Positions 45,485 through 59,060 are shown, counted from the first letter of the stretch. The stretch is 64,000 bases of DNA from Gerris lacustris (GCA_951217055.1 OX578282.1:72631092-72695091), one strand, 5' to 3'. Notes: generated from the letters alone by a model not told the origin. Numbers and translations are program-made.

Positions 45485-46500
45485 TTAAGGGTTTCGTAGA
45501 TCAGGCTGGAAACCCTTATGCCGAGGGTGATGTGTCTGTCTGTCCGTCGTACTTTGGTTCATATCTCCCCAACAGTTCACGCTAGAGATGTGAAATTTAA
45601 AATACTGGCTTAACTTTTTGACCCACACATAGCAGAAATGTAGAGAAGTTAAATATTTTTGTGTAATTCGCAAAAATGTACAAAGTTAAAACAATTTTAA
45701 TTTTCCAAATGGTTATTAAATTATGAATGCTACTAAAGATTAGATTACAAATATATATGACTTTATATGGCTATTATGCTTTTTACCGCCAAAATGTCAC
45801 CCCAAAAAAAGCGCTCCCACCAACTACCCTTTAACGGCTAGTCCTAAAATTATGAAGTATTATATGCTAAAACGTTAAGGTGGCGTGAAGAAATAACGTG
45901 CCGGATTTTCCAATTTTTAAAAATTGCAAATTTTGTGTGCACACATGTGGAGTGAGTCAATATTTTTATATATTTTCTAATTTTCGAGACGGGTATCAAA
46001 TGAGGTACTTGTTTGTTTCTCCCCTGTGTGTTTTTAGAATATAAATATAAATAGAATATATATATGACATTAACTAAATAATTATTAAGACAAAATGATG
46101 TTTAGCCCTATGTACTTTTGGACAAAGGAATATCACACTTGTTATCATAAGGGGGGTAACTGTCTAAAGAAGAATATTCCATACACTTTCTTTAGATTGT
46201 TACTCCTTTCTGTTTTTTTTATAAGGGGAGTAACAATCTAAAGAAGAACATTACGTACACCTTCTTTAGATTGTTATTCCCCTCAATTTTCTTTATAAGG
46301 GGAGTAACAATCTAAAGATGTGCCTCAAATGAAAGCTACGGAAGTTTAGGTTACAAATATATATGAAATTTTATGGCTGCTGTACTTTTTCCACTAATAT
46401 TGCGTTTTTAGCGCCAAAATTCCACCTTAAAAAATGTCTCCCCCAACCACTATATAACGGCTGGTCCTAAAATTTCGAAATAATTCATGCTAATACCTAA
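45485..46500 (+). repeat. Dispersed repeat E, copy 3, containing a hairpin cluster
   Basis: It starts AAGGGTTTCGTAGATCAGGC, followed by GTCTGTCTGTCCGTCGTAC. Two halves (about 45700-45860 and 46320-46480) share CAAATATATATGA, GCGCCAAAAT-like text and ACGGCT(A/G)GTCCTAAAAT, so part of the repeat is duplicated around the hairpin cluster at 46147-46318. Confidence 0.6.
46147..46318. repeat. Cluster of alternating inverted ~24-bp repeats
   Basis: AGTAACAATCTAAAGAAG-type blocks at about 46150, 46225 and 46298 alternate with their complement CTTTAGATTGTTACTCC at about 46188 and 46262. Any neighbours can pair, giving several alternative hairpins. Confidence 0.85.
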
Positions 46501-46973
46501 TTGTGGCGCGATGAAAATTCCGGGGGTGGGGGGGCATTCCTAACTATTAATGTGGAACATCCACTTTACTCTTCTTACTATACACTATTTTTTTTTTTTT
46601 TGGGGGGGGGGGGGGGGGAAGGCATTCATTTAAATTTGTTATTTTTTTATTATTTTCATATAAGGCGGAATAGGGAAATACTAAAATGTTATTTCCATAT
46701 ATAATAACGTATATGCGCCTAATAATCTACGAAATCTTAAAATGTAAATGGATGCAAGTACTTGCCTGTGATTTGTTTAAATTCACTTGGCCTGGGCATA
46801 ATCCCGACACTGTTGCCTAACTAACAACGTATTGAAGACTCGATACAGATCTTCATTAGAATTTCGAACTGAAAGAGCGTTCCGGGTAGTGGCCCAACAC
46901 GGGAGAAGCACTTGCTGAGAAAAACCGGATTCAATAGATCAATGACAATTATTGAATCGAGTAATTACATAAA
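46501..46973. other. Non-coding; T-run and G-run
   Basis: A G-run of 17 lies at 46602-46618 after a T-run. The frame at 46501-46704 passes through both and is not a gene. Confidence 0.45.
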
Positions 46974-47563
46974 ATAGACTGTCAATTGGTGTGGCACATA
47001 GCTTCCTTGCATGCTATCACGTACTTTATTGATATAATGCTTATACAAGCCATTATTGTCTAATTTGTTTAATTGTTTCCTCCGTATTATTAATCTGACA
47101 AAAAAGTTTTGATTTATTACATGAATTTAAGTATCAATTTAGCAAAAGTTATAGAGCGCAGACGGTTCAAATTAATCTGGGGCTGTCCGTGGGCTACTTT
47201 CGGCGAACCATCCAAATTTAATATAAATCAGACGAGTACTTTTGAAGATATAGGTGTAAATAAGTGTATGTTTGTGCGCATGTGGATGAGAAACAAATAT
47301 GCTCAGTAAGTTGAAGTTTATATGGGACCAACAATGGGCTAATTGTGACCTACTATCCAAATTTCATAAAAATCGGACTTTTCGTTTTTAAGATATGTTG
47401 GTTCGCAATAATTGAACGACAGACAGACACGGAACCAAAAATGTTCCTTAAAGTTTGAAACGGATTTCTGTCTTGGAATTTTTGAAATCGGAGACATAAA
47501 ATATTTTCGTTCTTCAGAACGATCACACAGCTTCCGTTATCTTCAGTAAGCTCGTAAGCAACA
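46974..47563 (+). repeat. Dispersed repeat D, copy 2
   Basis: An uninterrupted copy of ~590 bp, from ATAGACTGTCAATTGGTGTG to CAGTAAGCTCGTAAGCAA. It shows the empty site (GTTTAATTGTTTCC) for the foldback inserted in copy 1. Confidence 0.85.
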
Positions 47564-48096
47564 ATCACCCAAACGGAAAATAAAAGAGCTTCAATGTGAC
47601 GCAGGCTGGTGTAGCGTTAGAGTAAGGAGTACGGGCTCAATATATGCGTTGAAAGCTGAACGTCTTGTAGTAGGTGAACAGGGAGACTGCATCTCGCCGG
47701 CAAGGCATTTTCATTTCCGCTTTAGCAATGTCGTATTATAAAGAAGAAAAGTGAAAAACGTATTAAGGTGCCGTGGAAAGTGTTTGAGAGTATTGTAAGA
47801 CGCGAGGGTTGTCACGTGATGCAGCGGCCCACGGCTGCTTTAATCTTCCTCTCTAATCTCGCAGTGCGGATCATTTCTCGCTCCGAGGCTCGAGATTGCG
47901 TAGGACGATGACATCTCCCACCGAGACAACCCCTCCAAGCTAGAGCCACTTTAATATTTCTCGTCATAATGTGGGCGGGTACTTCACGTACAAAGAGAAC
48001 TAACTCAATCATGCGGCGCCAAGACAACTCGCGTAACATTCTGTTCTTATATCGGACATTTTTCCAGGGAAATACTCATTCCTAATCTATCTGTAA
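47564..48096. other. GC-richer unique segment with an unrecognised 75-codon frame
   Basis: 47600-48050 is notably richer in G and C than its surroundings and not shared with other parts of the window. A reverse frame at 47812-48039 begins with ATG (MLRELSWRRMIEL...) and has 75 codons rich in Arg. I recognise no domain. It could be a decayed exon or chance. Confidence 0.35.
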
Positions 48097-48690
48097 ATAG
48101 ACTGCCAATTAGTGTGGCACATAGCTTCCTCGCATGCTATCACGTACTTTATTGATTTTAGGCTTTTAATTAAATAATTTGTTTAATTGATTCTCCCGCT
48201 TTTTTAATCTGTCAAAATTGTTTTGATTTTTTTCATGTATTAAAGTATCAATTCAGCAGAAGTTAAAGAGCGCAATCGGTTTAAATTAATCTGGGGCTAT
48301 TTGCGGGTTACTTTCAATAAACTATAAGAGTTTTATACAAATCAAATAAGTACTTTTGAAGTTATAGGTGTAAATAAATGTACGTTTGTGCGTATGTAAA
48401 GGAGAAACAAATAAACGAAAAGGTCGAAACTTACAGGGACCAACAATGAGCTAAATATGACTTGCCAGACAAATTTCATTAAAATCGGACGATTCGTTTT
48501 TAAGATTTGTAGGTTCGCAAAAAGTAAGTGAAAGACAGACAGACCGACAGACAGACACGGAACCAAATATGATCCCTGACGTCTGAAACGGATTTCTGTC
48601 TTGGAATTTCTGAAATCGGAGACTTATAATATTTTGGTTCAGCAGAACTACCACATAGCTTCCGTTACCTTCGGTAAGCTCGGAAACAAA
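48097..48690 (+). repeat. Dispersed repeat D, copy 3
   Basis: From AATAGACTGCCAATTAGTGTG to TTCGGTAAGCTCGGAAAC. It contains a GACAGACAGACCGACAGACA run and ACGGATTTCTGTCTTGG. Only ~530 bp from copy 2 and in the same orientation. Confidence 0.85.
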
Positions 48691-48939
48691 ATGTTTAAAC
48701 TGATCTGTGTAACGCGTCGTATAAGCATCCACTTATTTTTCAACAGCCTCATTTCTGCTGTTTTGGTCGTAACGTTGTTTCATATAATAATAAATATAGT
48801 CCAGGAAACATAAAACTGACTCACTATCATCAAGCTAGATTTTTGTTTACGAGTTATTTTTTGTTGACCTCTAAGAATATGAGGTCGGCCAAGTTGGTGT
48901 GCGGGACATGGCTTAGCTGAAAATTGCATCAAATGTATT
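48691..48939. other. Non-coding, unassigned
   Basis: No gene recognised. Confidence 0.4.
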
Positions 48940-49801
<862 letters not shown>

Positions 49802-50090
49802 TCACTCCAGTCTCACTGCCGCACTGTACAGTCTCACTTCCGCACTGTGCAGTTTAACTGCCGCACTGTACAGTCTCACTGCCGCACTGTACAGTCTCAC
49901 TGCCGCACTGTACAGTCTCACTGCCGCATTGTGCAGTTTCACTGCCGAACTGTGCAGTTTCACTGCCGAACTGTGCAGTTTCACTGCCGAACCGTGCAGT
50001 TTCACTGCCGAACTGTGCAGTTTTACTGCCGCACTGTACAGTCTCACTGCTGCACTGTGCAGTTTCACTGCCGCACTGTGCAGATTCCCA
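49802..50090 (+). repeat. 21-bp minisatellite, about 13-14 copies
   Basis: The unit is CTCACTGCCGCACTGTACAG plus T, with C/G variants giving CTGTGCAG. Each unit holds the palindrome ACTGTACAGT or close to it. The unit is a multiple of three, so frames on both strands stay open (SHCRTVQ on the + strand); I regard these as artefacts. Confidence 0.92.
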
Positions 50091-50759
50091 CTGTGCTCAT
50101 AAGCGTGACACTGTGATTATCAGCCACTCCGTGGCACCACAACCATTACATTGCCTCTCCTCATGCCACTCCACTCCAGAGTTGGACGCTGGAGCGCCCC
50201 ATCAGGCGGCTGTAGTCACGGGTTCAGGTATCTTCAGTCACATTCATCGGTTCAGCGTCAAATGCCATATCCTAAATGTAGAAAAAAAAAATAACTTAAA
50301 AAACGTTGAAACTCTGCTCCACTCACCTCGAGGTTACCGTTAATACATCAGCCCCTCCCTCTGACTATGCAGCCAATTTGTAAAGAGAAATTCAGCGCCA
50401 AATTTTTCTCTGTCTTTCTCCGACATTTGATTATATATGTAATTTGAGTTATATTTACGTTTTCTTAAGGAAAAGTAACTCGAAAATGTCTATAAAGTGT
50501 GTATAAGCTATAACGTGTCAAATAGTGAGATTCTAGTCATTTCTCTTGCCTAGTTCTTCTTCCGTTAATTTCGGCCCCTAGATTTATGACAAAAATTGTG
50601 CGCTACATAACATGACTAATGTATTGCTTCGGAAAGAGAAAAGGAATCAATGGGTCTGGTTTAATTGGGAGAACGCTCAACTAGAAATATTAGAGGTCCG
50701 TGGTTCAAATATCGACGCCGGAGTCTATATCTTTGTCTGTCCCCCAAATTTAATTATAT
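50091..50759. other. Non-coding, unassigned
   Basis: At 50690-50706 GGTCCGTGGTTCAAATATC is reminiscent of a B-box. The frames at 50113-50343 and 50665-50853 lack motifs. Confidence 0.4.
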
Positions 50760-51350
50760 TTTTACTACGTTTTTAATAGCTTGCTTTCTTGTTTGTTTGT
50801 TTGTCCGGTACAAATCTGGCAATCGATTTCTAACTAACTTCCCGAATAGCTAGACATTTGAAACTTTTAGCATAGCTCAGAACACGATGACAATGCATTA
50901 TTTTAATACTTTTAGCCATCTTTCAGCAGAATTTAATTGGTTTTCAGCAAATTTTGCTGTATGGAAAGTTAGTTCGGAAAAAATCCGCATTTATTTTATT
51001 TGCTTTGCCATGTCCCATATCTACGCAATCTTCATTTTGACGGGTTTCAAATTTGTGATTTATATAAATAAGAGATAAACATTAAATATATCGATTATAT
51101 TATTTCAAATATATCGATAGCACGGTTTAGATTTGGTGTTGGGGAGATCCGATGTACAAAGATTTGCCCTTTCATAGGTTTAAGATCAGCTCTCAAGATG
51201 GTTGTCATTTATGTGAAGTAAATAAATTCGGAACTATTTTTTTTTTCACTAACATTATATATTATATAACAATAACAATTATATTACCAACATTACATAC
51301 GATTCAACAGAAAATTGAAAAACGTAGTATATAAAAAGTTCTTTTTATCT
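50760..51350 (+). repeat. Dispersed repeat J, copy 2 (uninterrupted)
   Basis: Matches 6689-7090 plus 7976-8206 in order, about 90% alike by eye. It supplies the empty site for both the family A and the family B insertions in copy 1. Confidence 0.75.
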
Positions 51351-52569
<1,219 letters not shown>

Positions 52570-52680
52570 TTGCGCGCGCAGCTCGGAGTATACCGGCCTT
52601 TTAACTCTTTATCGACGGTGAGAGGCCGGGTTCGATTCCCTGCAGGGAAGGTTATTTTTATGCTAATTCTAAACTTTTTT
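52570..52680 (+). repeat. tRNA-derived SINE relic (tRNA-Lys-like, tentative)
   Basis: GCGCAGCTCGGAGTATACCGG could be an A-box/D-arm, CCTTTTAAC matches a Lys-type anticodon loop, and CCGGGTTCGATTCCC is a perfect B-box/T-arm, at about tRNA spacing. The tail GAAGGTTATTTTTATGCTAA resembles what follows the B-box in family C. The acceptor stem does not pair, so it is not a functional tRNA. Confidence 0.4.
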
Positions 52681-53847
52681 TTTAAGCAAATAAACCATAT
52701 AAATAGATTTTATGTCTTAAAAGAACATCTATTCTAAATTTCAAGAAAAAAAAACTTTATTTTTAAACTTTAGAGAAACTTTAGAAGAACTTTATTAAAA
52801 AGTCTAAACTTTATTTTTTTAATTAGTAAAAAACAAAATGTATAAAAAGACAACTATACATATTTATTTTCCAGACTTGGGGGAATATTCATGCCATATT
52901 TCAAGATAAACAAAAAAAAAAAAATAATGCTTATTATTTTTATTTTTTCATAAAAAATGTAAAAATGAAATTCATTAAATATAGAACTCATACGTTATTT
53001 TTTATGACTTCAAAGAACATCTATGCCAAATTTCAAGAAAATCGAACAAAGCGTTTGGTCGTAAGCGCGTAACAAACATTTTCAAACGAAATTCAAAACG
53101 GTCCAGTGGGCCTGGGCAAGACCGGGGAAGAAAAAGTTAAAACATAGACCTCGCTTCGCTCGGTCAATTATCCCGTTAAAGGTTTTTATTATTTAAATAA
53201 AGTTAATTTAGCACCCCCCTTGGTTCTAAACAATAGCCTGCCCGACAAAAGTCTGAAAGGTTTGTGTGTTTGTCTGCCCAAGACATTGGGGTAAGACTTG
53301 AGACTCCTGGGGCAAGTTTTATTACGCTATTTTAAGATTGAGTCTTATTATGTGCAAGACTGAATCTTTTACCGAAATCTACAGGACAATGAGTTCTTCA
53401 GTTTTCTTAGCGTATATTTATTATTCCTTTACCTTAATAGTTAATTAGACTAAGGGATATTATCACATTTATAGACACAAGTGTGACATTCCTTTGTCCC
53501 AAGGTACATTGGACTAAATAAATATCCCTTTGTTTTAATAGTAATTTAGACTGAGGAATACATACTACTCCTTATTGTTCCTTTGTCTAAATAACTATTA
53601 AAACAAAGGGATATAGAGGGGTGCTAAAATAAATATGTATCTAAATAAATAAAGACTTTAACAAGAAACAGCTGGGAAAAAATCAATACGCATAAAAGGT
53701 CACGTTTAAGAAGAGATATTGAGAAACCTTTTTAAAAAGTTTAGAAGACTGGTGGAGGGAAATAGAGCGATCCATCCACTCAAACTACTGAATCCTCCCT
53801 CGGTACACTGAGAAATGATTCACTTAATTCACTGAGTGCATCCTTAG
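52681..53847. other. Non-coding, AT-rich; inverted phrases near 53420-53620
   Basis: Forms of TTTTAATAGT-N-TTAGACT...GG and the complement TCTAAATAACTATTAAAAC recur between 53425 and 53610, giving a weak foldback. At 53150-53165 the phrase CTCGCTTCGCTCGGTCAAT resembles the ends of some degenerate repeats. No gene. Confidence 0.45.
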
Positions 53848-54313
53848 AGTATCTAATAAACTGATCACCTCGAGGTTTAAGATTCACCTCTAACCACCTC
53901 TAACCACCTCCAACCACCTCTAACCACCTCCAACCACCTCTAACCACCTCCAACCACCTCTAACCACCTCTAACCACCTCCAACCACCTCTAACCACCTC
54001 TAACCACCTCTAACAACCTCTAACCACCTCTAACCACCTCTAACAAGCTCTAACTACCTCTAACAAGCTCTAACCACCTCTAATAAACTGAACACCTCGA
54101 GGTTTAAGGTTAACCTTTAACCACCACTAACAAGCTCTAACCACCTCTAATAAACTGAACACCTCGAGGTTTAAGGTTAACCTCTAACCACCTCTAATAA
54201 ACTGAACACCTCGAGGTTTAAGGTTAACCTCTAACCACCTCTAATAAACTGAACACCTCGAGGTTTAAGGTTAACCTCTAACCACCTCTAATAAAATGAA
54301 CAGCTCGAGGTTC
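53848..54313. repeat. Compound minisatellite: 10-bp units then ~47-bp higher-order units
   Basis: TAACCACCTC (or CAACCACCTC) is repeated about 17 times at 53886-54075. Then units of about 47 bp containing AATAAACTGAACACCTCGAG and GTTTAAGGTTAACC occur four to five times. The 47-bp unit contains CCTCGAGG and the 10-bp motif, so it probably arose from the simpler array plus its flank. Confidence 0.93.
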
Positions 54314-54375
54314 AACACATCCGATAAATAGCACACATTGCAATGCCGCTCAACAACAAAACACTGAACCAATAA

Positions 54376-56469
54376 TAATTGAACGAGCGCAGTGAGTTCT
54401 TCATTTCAGAGACTTGGGATTTGAAAAGTTTGTGTGTTTGTTTGTCTAACGATAACTTGAGTAAAAATTGATCAATTTCAAAGAAATTTGGCACATATAT
54501 GCATCTCAGCATTTGTGAGAAGTGTATAGTTTTTGGAAATTCCGCACTAAATATTTTCAAGATGGCGCCCAATATGGCAGACGACTAAAAAAAAAAAGTT
54601 TTAGTCAGTATAATGTATTATACATCGTTGTAAAGATCTTTAAGAGAAGGAAAAGAATATGTAGCTAATAAAATTTCACATTTAATATTTTCAAGATGGC
54701 GGCCAATATGGTGGACGACTAAAAAAAAAGTTTTAGCTAGCATAATGTGTTATACATCGTTTTAAAGGTCTTTAAAAGAAGAAAAAGAATAAGTAACTAA
54801 TAAAATTTCAAAGTTCATATTTTCAAGATGGTGGCCAAAATGGCGGACAACTAAACAAAACGTTTTTAGTCAGTATGACATGTTATACATCAATTTAAAG
54901 ATCTTGAAGTCTAGGAAAGGAATATCTAACTATTTAAATTTCAAACATAATATTTTCAAAATGGCGGCCAATATAACGAAAACTAAAAAAAAGTTTTAGT
55001 CTCCATGACATGTTATAAATCGTTTAAAGGTATTTTAAAGGCTGACGATTGTGTACAAATTCTGTATAAAAAGGCGAGCATTGCGAGCATGTATTAATTT
55101 TATTAAATAATTATTATTCATAAATACTTTATAAGCAGACGAGAGTAGCAAGCCTGCATTCATTTTATTATATATTTATTATGTATAAATACTTGTACAA
55201 AAGCGAGCGTATTGAGTCTGCAATCATTTTATTTAATAAAATATTTACTACAAATGCTGTATAAACAGGCGAGCGTAGCGAGCCTGCATTAATATTATTA
55301 AAAAGATTATGGACAAATACTTTTATAACAGGCGAGCGTAGCGAGCCTGCAATAGCAATAATATTATTAAATAAAGATAATATAAAAATGCTATATAAAC
55401 AGGCGAGCGCAGCGAGCCCGCAATCATTTTATTAAATAAACATTCTGTAGAAACGCTGTATAAGCAGGCGAGCGTAGCGAGCCTGCATTAATATTATTAA
55501 ATAAAGATAATGCAGAAACTCTGTATAAACAGGCGAGTGTAGCGAGCCTGCAATAATTTTATTAAGTAAAGATTATGTACAAATGCTGTATAAACAGGCG
55601 AGCGCAGCGAGCCTGCATAAATATTATGTATACAAATACTTTTACAACAGGTGATCGTAGTGAGCCTGCAATCATTTTATTAAATAAAATACTAACTACA
55701 AATGCTGTATAAACAGGCGAGCGCAGCGAGCCTGCATTAATATTAATAAATAAAGAGAATGTATAAATGCTATATAAACAGGCGAGCGCAGCGAGCCCGC
55801 AATAATTTTATTAAATAAAGATTATGTAGAAACTCTGTATAAACAGGCGAGCCTGCAATAATATTATGTACAAATGCGTATAACGAGGCGAGCTTAGCGA
55901 GCCTGCATTAATATTATTAAATAAAGATTAAGGAAAAATACCTTTATTATAATAGGCAATAATTAAATTAATGAAAGATTATATAGGTAAAAACCAGTGA
56001 ACGTGGTGAGACCTTATAACTTTATTAAATAAGGATTATGTACGTATGAGAGGAAAACAGTTTTAGCTACCGAGAAGTTGCGAATTAAAACGAAATTAAA
56101 TTCGGCTCATAGCATCTCGGCTTCGTTTGACAATTTTAAATTTTAAGAATGGGGCCAATAATAAAGACAATTAAAGAGGAAGTTGTAATCAGCATGCCAC
56201 GCCATACATTGTTTTTAAAGATTTTATGAGTAGCAAATGAATAAGTAACTATTTTTACAAAAGTTTTGCACCAAATGTGACCGAGATGAGGGTGTTAAAA
56301 AGTAAGCTTATTCTTATATGTAGTGTTAAGTAAAACAATTTTAAAGCTCTTTTCAGGTTGAATTAGAATATGTTAGGTTTTTCACCGAAAAAAGATCCTG
56401 GTTGAGAACATAGTATGGGTGATATAAGACCACAATCTACGCGAGTTCTTTATGCACCGCATCACTAGT
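54376..56469 (-). mobile_element. Composite element G, copy 1 (reverse, 2.1 kb, complete)
   Basis: On the minus strand it starts ACTAGTGATGCGGTGCATAA, has an array of ~14 units of ~65 bp carrying GGCTCGCTACGCTCGCC, then four sub-repeats with CCGCCATNTTGGCCGCCAT-like text, then a GATAACTTGAG-containing tail, and ends CGCTCGTTCAATTA. Flanks AATAA on both sides may be a target duplication, created at the start of a repeat A. It is co-linear with copy 2 in the opposite direction. No protein is encoded. Confidence 0.8.
55070..55920 (-). repeat. Internal ~65-bp array of element G copy 1
   Basis: About 14 degenerate units, each AGGCGAGCGTAGCGAGCCTG followed by AT-rich ATTATTAAATAAAGATTATG-like text. 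The GC-rich core is far better conserved than the AT-rich part. Confidence 0.85.
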
Positions 56470-57965
56470 AATAAACAGGTCAAGTGTGTGCTATCAGCAC
56501 ACAGTCAGGTTCTGTAGGCAACATATCGTGTTGTAGTAGTGTTTTTAAAAATGCTATAAAGCCTACATTGAACTATCCTATGGATCTGCTGATATCCTCA
56601 AAATTCATAAAAAAACTTCTGATACAGTATTTTTTTGCCAGTGAACCGGACTATTAACATATTAGTACATAAAAAAAAACATAATTATAAAAAAATGTGT
56701 TTTGTCAATAATACATTTTTTTTTTAAATTTCCAAAAAGTGATATCTTTGTTTTTGGCCGAAGAATTTTCAGGAATTTTTTCAGATTTTTTGCACTTAAC
56801 ATAAGCGAGATTGAAGGGGGGGGGGGGACAACTTTTTTCACCAACTTCAAACTCGTCTACACTCGTCATGTCAAAGTTTATAACCAAAAATGATATATAT
56901 TTATAATCAACTCGACGTACCCTTTCATAAGACGGGGTGTGCCTACGTCACAATTTTTTTTTTTTTTTTTAAATTAACCCTTAAGTTTTTGGAACGAAGT
57001 TCCTTATGGCACGTTCTGAGTTCTGGAGCCCGGGAGTGAATCCGAAAGAAACGACCAAAATCACCGTCACAAAATAACCGTCACGCAAAATCCGTCACGA
57101 AATCTACCGATGACGATAACTTGAGTAAAAGATCACCGAGTTAGATGAAATTTGGTACACATGTTTATTTTACCAATGCCCAGGCTGAGTTCGTCGGAAA
57201 ACGTTATCCGCCCAAACGTAAGCTTCAAAAGACGGGAAAAGTGTTATTAAGGAAGCCTGTTACTTGACTTGTTTTGATTATTTTTGTTATATATGTCAAA
57301 AATGTCACTTTGTTTTGTAAATAAATAAAATATAATCATGTAAAATTTCACCCTGATACAAGCAGAAGCTGTAGAGTAGGGAAGAGATATATTTTATAAT
57401 ATTTTAAATTAATTGACCGGGTAGGAAGAAAACAGTCTTATTTCAATCCAAACTCCTTTAACAAACATACTCTTTCACTATAAACTCATCATGATCAACT
57501 TTTTTCTTATATTCAATATATATTTATAGTAAGACGCTTGCTTTAATTATACAAATAATGATTTTCTTTTAATTTTGCCTTAACTCCTTGCTAGGTACAA
57601 ACAGTTGGTTACTTTTAATTTTGTCTATTTTCTAACTCCACCATTTATAAGTAGTTAGCAATGTATATGTACTTAGCAGTGTGATTTTATAATTTACATT
57701 ATTTAATGAAAAATGAAAGGAACTTGGTTCCTACCGGGTGTCCCGCGACACCACACGGATTTTTTCCCCTTCTAATTGTTTTTAAAGATAATGTTTTTAA
57801 GTCGATATATTTTTAAAATGTGTGGGTAGGTACTATACACATATTATATCAAATTTCAAAGTGATCGAACGAAAGGTGTAGCCGTGAGAGCAGGCGACAG
57901 ACGGACGGACAGACACACGCAGGAAAATATAAGGGTTCTTGATTTTGCCTACGGACCCTAAAAAT
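56469..57965 (-). repeat. Dispersed repeat A, copy 5 (reverse), interrupted by repeat B
   Basis: From AATAAACAGGTCAAGTGTG to GCCTACGGACCCTAAAAAT. The poly-G tract at 56816-56827 (12 bases) matches those of copies 1 and 2. Repeat B copy 3 lies within a T-run at a different point from the insertion in copy 2, so the two nestings are independent. The frames at 56662-56893 overlap on both strands and are not genes. Confidence 0.8.
56991..57759 (+). repeat. Dispersed repeat B, copy 3, nested in repeat A
   Basis: 769 bp, GGAACGAAGTTCCTTATGG to the CGACACCACACGGA end, flanked by TTTTT on the left and TTTTT on the right. Confidence 0.85.
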
Positions 57966-58368
57966 TATAACCGATTAGATCACTCGGCATACGAGCAAAC
58001 TGAAGCAATCTATGTGTCACACTAATTGACAGACCATTTTAAATACATTTTTTGTGCAGTAAAGCCAAATATGAATTAAATCGACCGAACTATGTGCAAG
58101 TTGAAAGGTGATTTGTAATACGTGCACCTCCGCTATTTCGTGTTGACTCAATATGTTTACTATTCTAACTTCAAGTGTGTTCAACTTAGTACGATTTAAT
58201 TCCGCTAGATGTCATGCTTTTTATTTATCTTTTCTTATACTGTAACCTCTTTTTAAGGTTTCTTTTTTTAAATATTAAGTATGCAGTAATATTTGTTATT
58301 ATTATATTGATTAATATTTAAAGTTTTTTCATTGTCTCCTACCTCGGAAAAAATAGCATATCCCACGC
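57966..58368. other. Non-coding, AT-rich
   Basis: Nothing recognised. Confidence 0.4.
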
Positions 58369-58454
58369 GACTGTGAAGTGTTTTTTCTTTACCTTGGCAA
58401 CATTTACTGTCTCGCTTCGCTCGACAGTAAATGTTAAAAACTCACTTCACAGTC
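58369..58454. repeat. Nested perfect hairpin
   Basis: Outer arms GACTGTGAAGTG (58369-58380) and CACTTCACAGTC (58443-58454) and inner arms AACATTTACTGTC (58399-58411) and GACAGTAAATGTT (58423-58435) are both perfect. The inner loop is TCGCTTCGCTC. The structure lies just upstream of the K copy 3 alignment and may be its end. Confidence 0.9.
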
Positions 58455-58469
58455 TAGTAACATAATATA

Positions 58470-59060
58470 CTATTATCTACGATTGTTACGAAATATAAAC
58501 ATTGTATCTCTGTTTAGATGAGTATAGAAAGTGATTCTTTACGTACTTGTATTTATTGCGCATGCGCGTCTAATAATTCTTAAGAATTCCTCTTCTTTAC
58601 CGCCCTAGCTAGGTCGGTAAAGAAGAAGAATTCTTCAACTTTACGCAAGATTAGCGAGTTTGTTTAAATTTAACAAAACTAATTTGATGTTTGTTTAATA
58701 AAAGTAACTGTTTATATAGATTTTTTTTGTGAAAATCAATGAGTGATTTAAGTGATTATGACGAATGAATTATGAGAATAATGCGCCTCCCGAAATAATT
58801 AATTTGGCACAAAATACAACTAATGAATTAATGTCATCTTTATCAAAAGAGAAATACGAACTTATATATACATGAAGTTCATTACTTTTTTTCTGTATTT
58901 ATTATTAAAATCTAACAATCGTGGATAAAGTACGGTACGCAACTCGTGCGAAAACGGCATTTTGCATTGCTCGTGTGGTTTTACTACCCTCGCTGTCACT
59001 CGGGTGCAAACTCCACACTCGCATGCAAAATGCTACTTTCCGCACTCGACGCGTAATGTA
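58470..59060 (+). mobile_element. Element K, copy 3 (forward, without the repeat D insertion)
   Basis: It aligns with the reverse of 37368-38512. ATG at 58739 followed by AGTGATTTAAGTGATTATGA gives the same MSDLSDYDE start as in copies 1 and 2, but the frame soon meets TGA/TAA. The region 58593-58624 is a dyad TTCTTTACCG...CGGTAAAGAA not intact in copy 1. Its 3' part (58921-59056) carries GGATAAAGTACGGTACGCAA and TGCAAAATGCTACTTTCCG. Confidence 0.65.

Noticed and set aside
53848..54313. Telomere-like repeat
   Set aside because: The unit TAACCACCTC is not the insect TTAGG motif and lies internally beside other minisatellite units.
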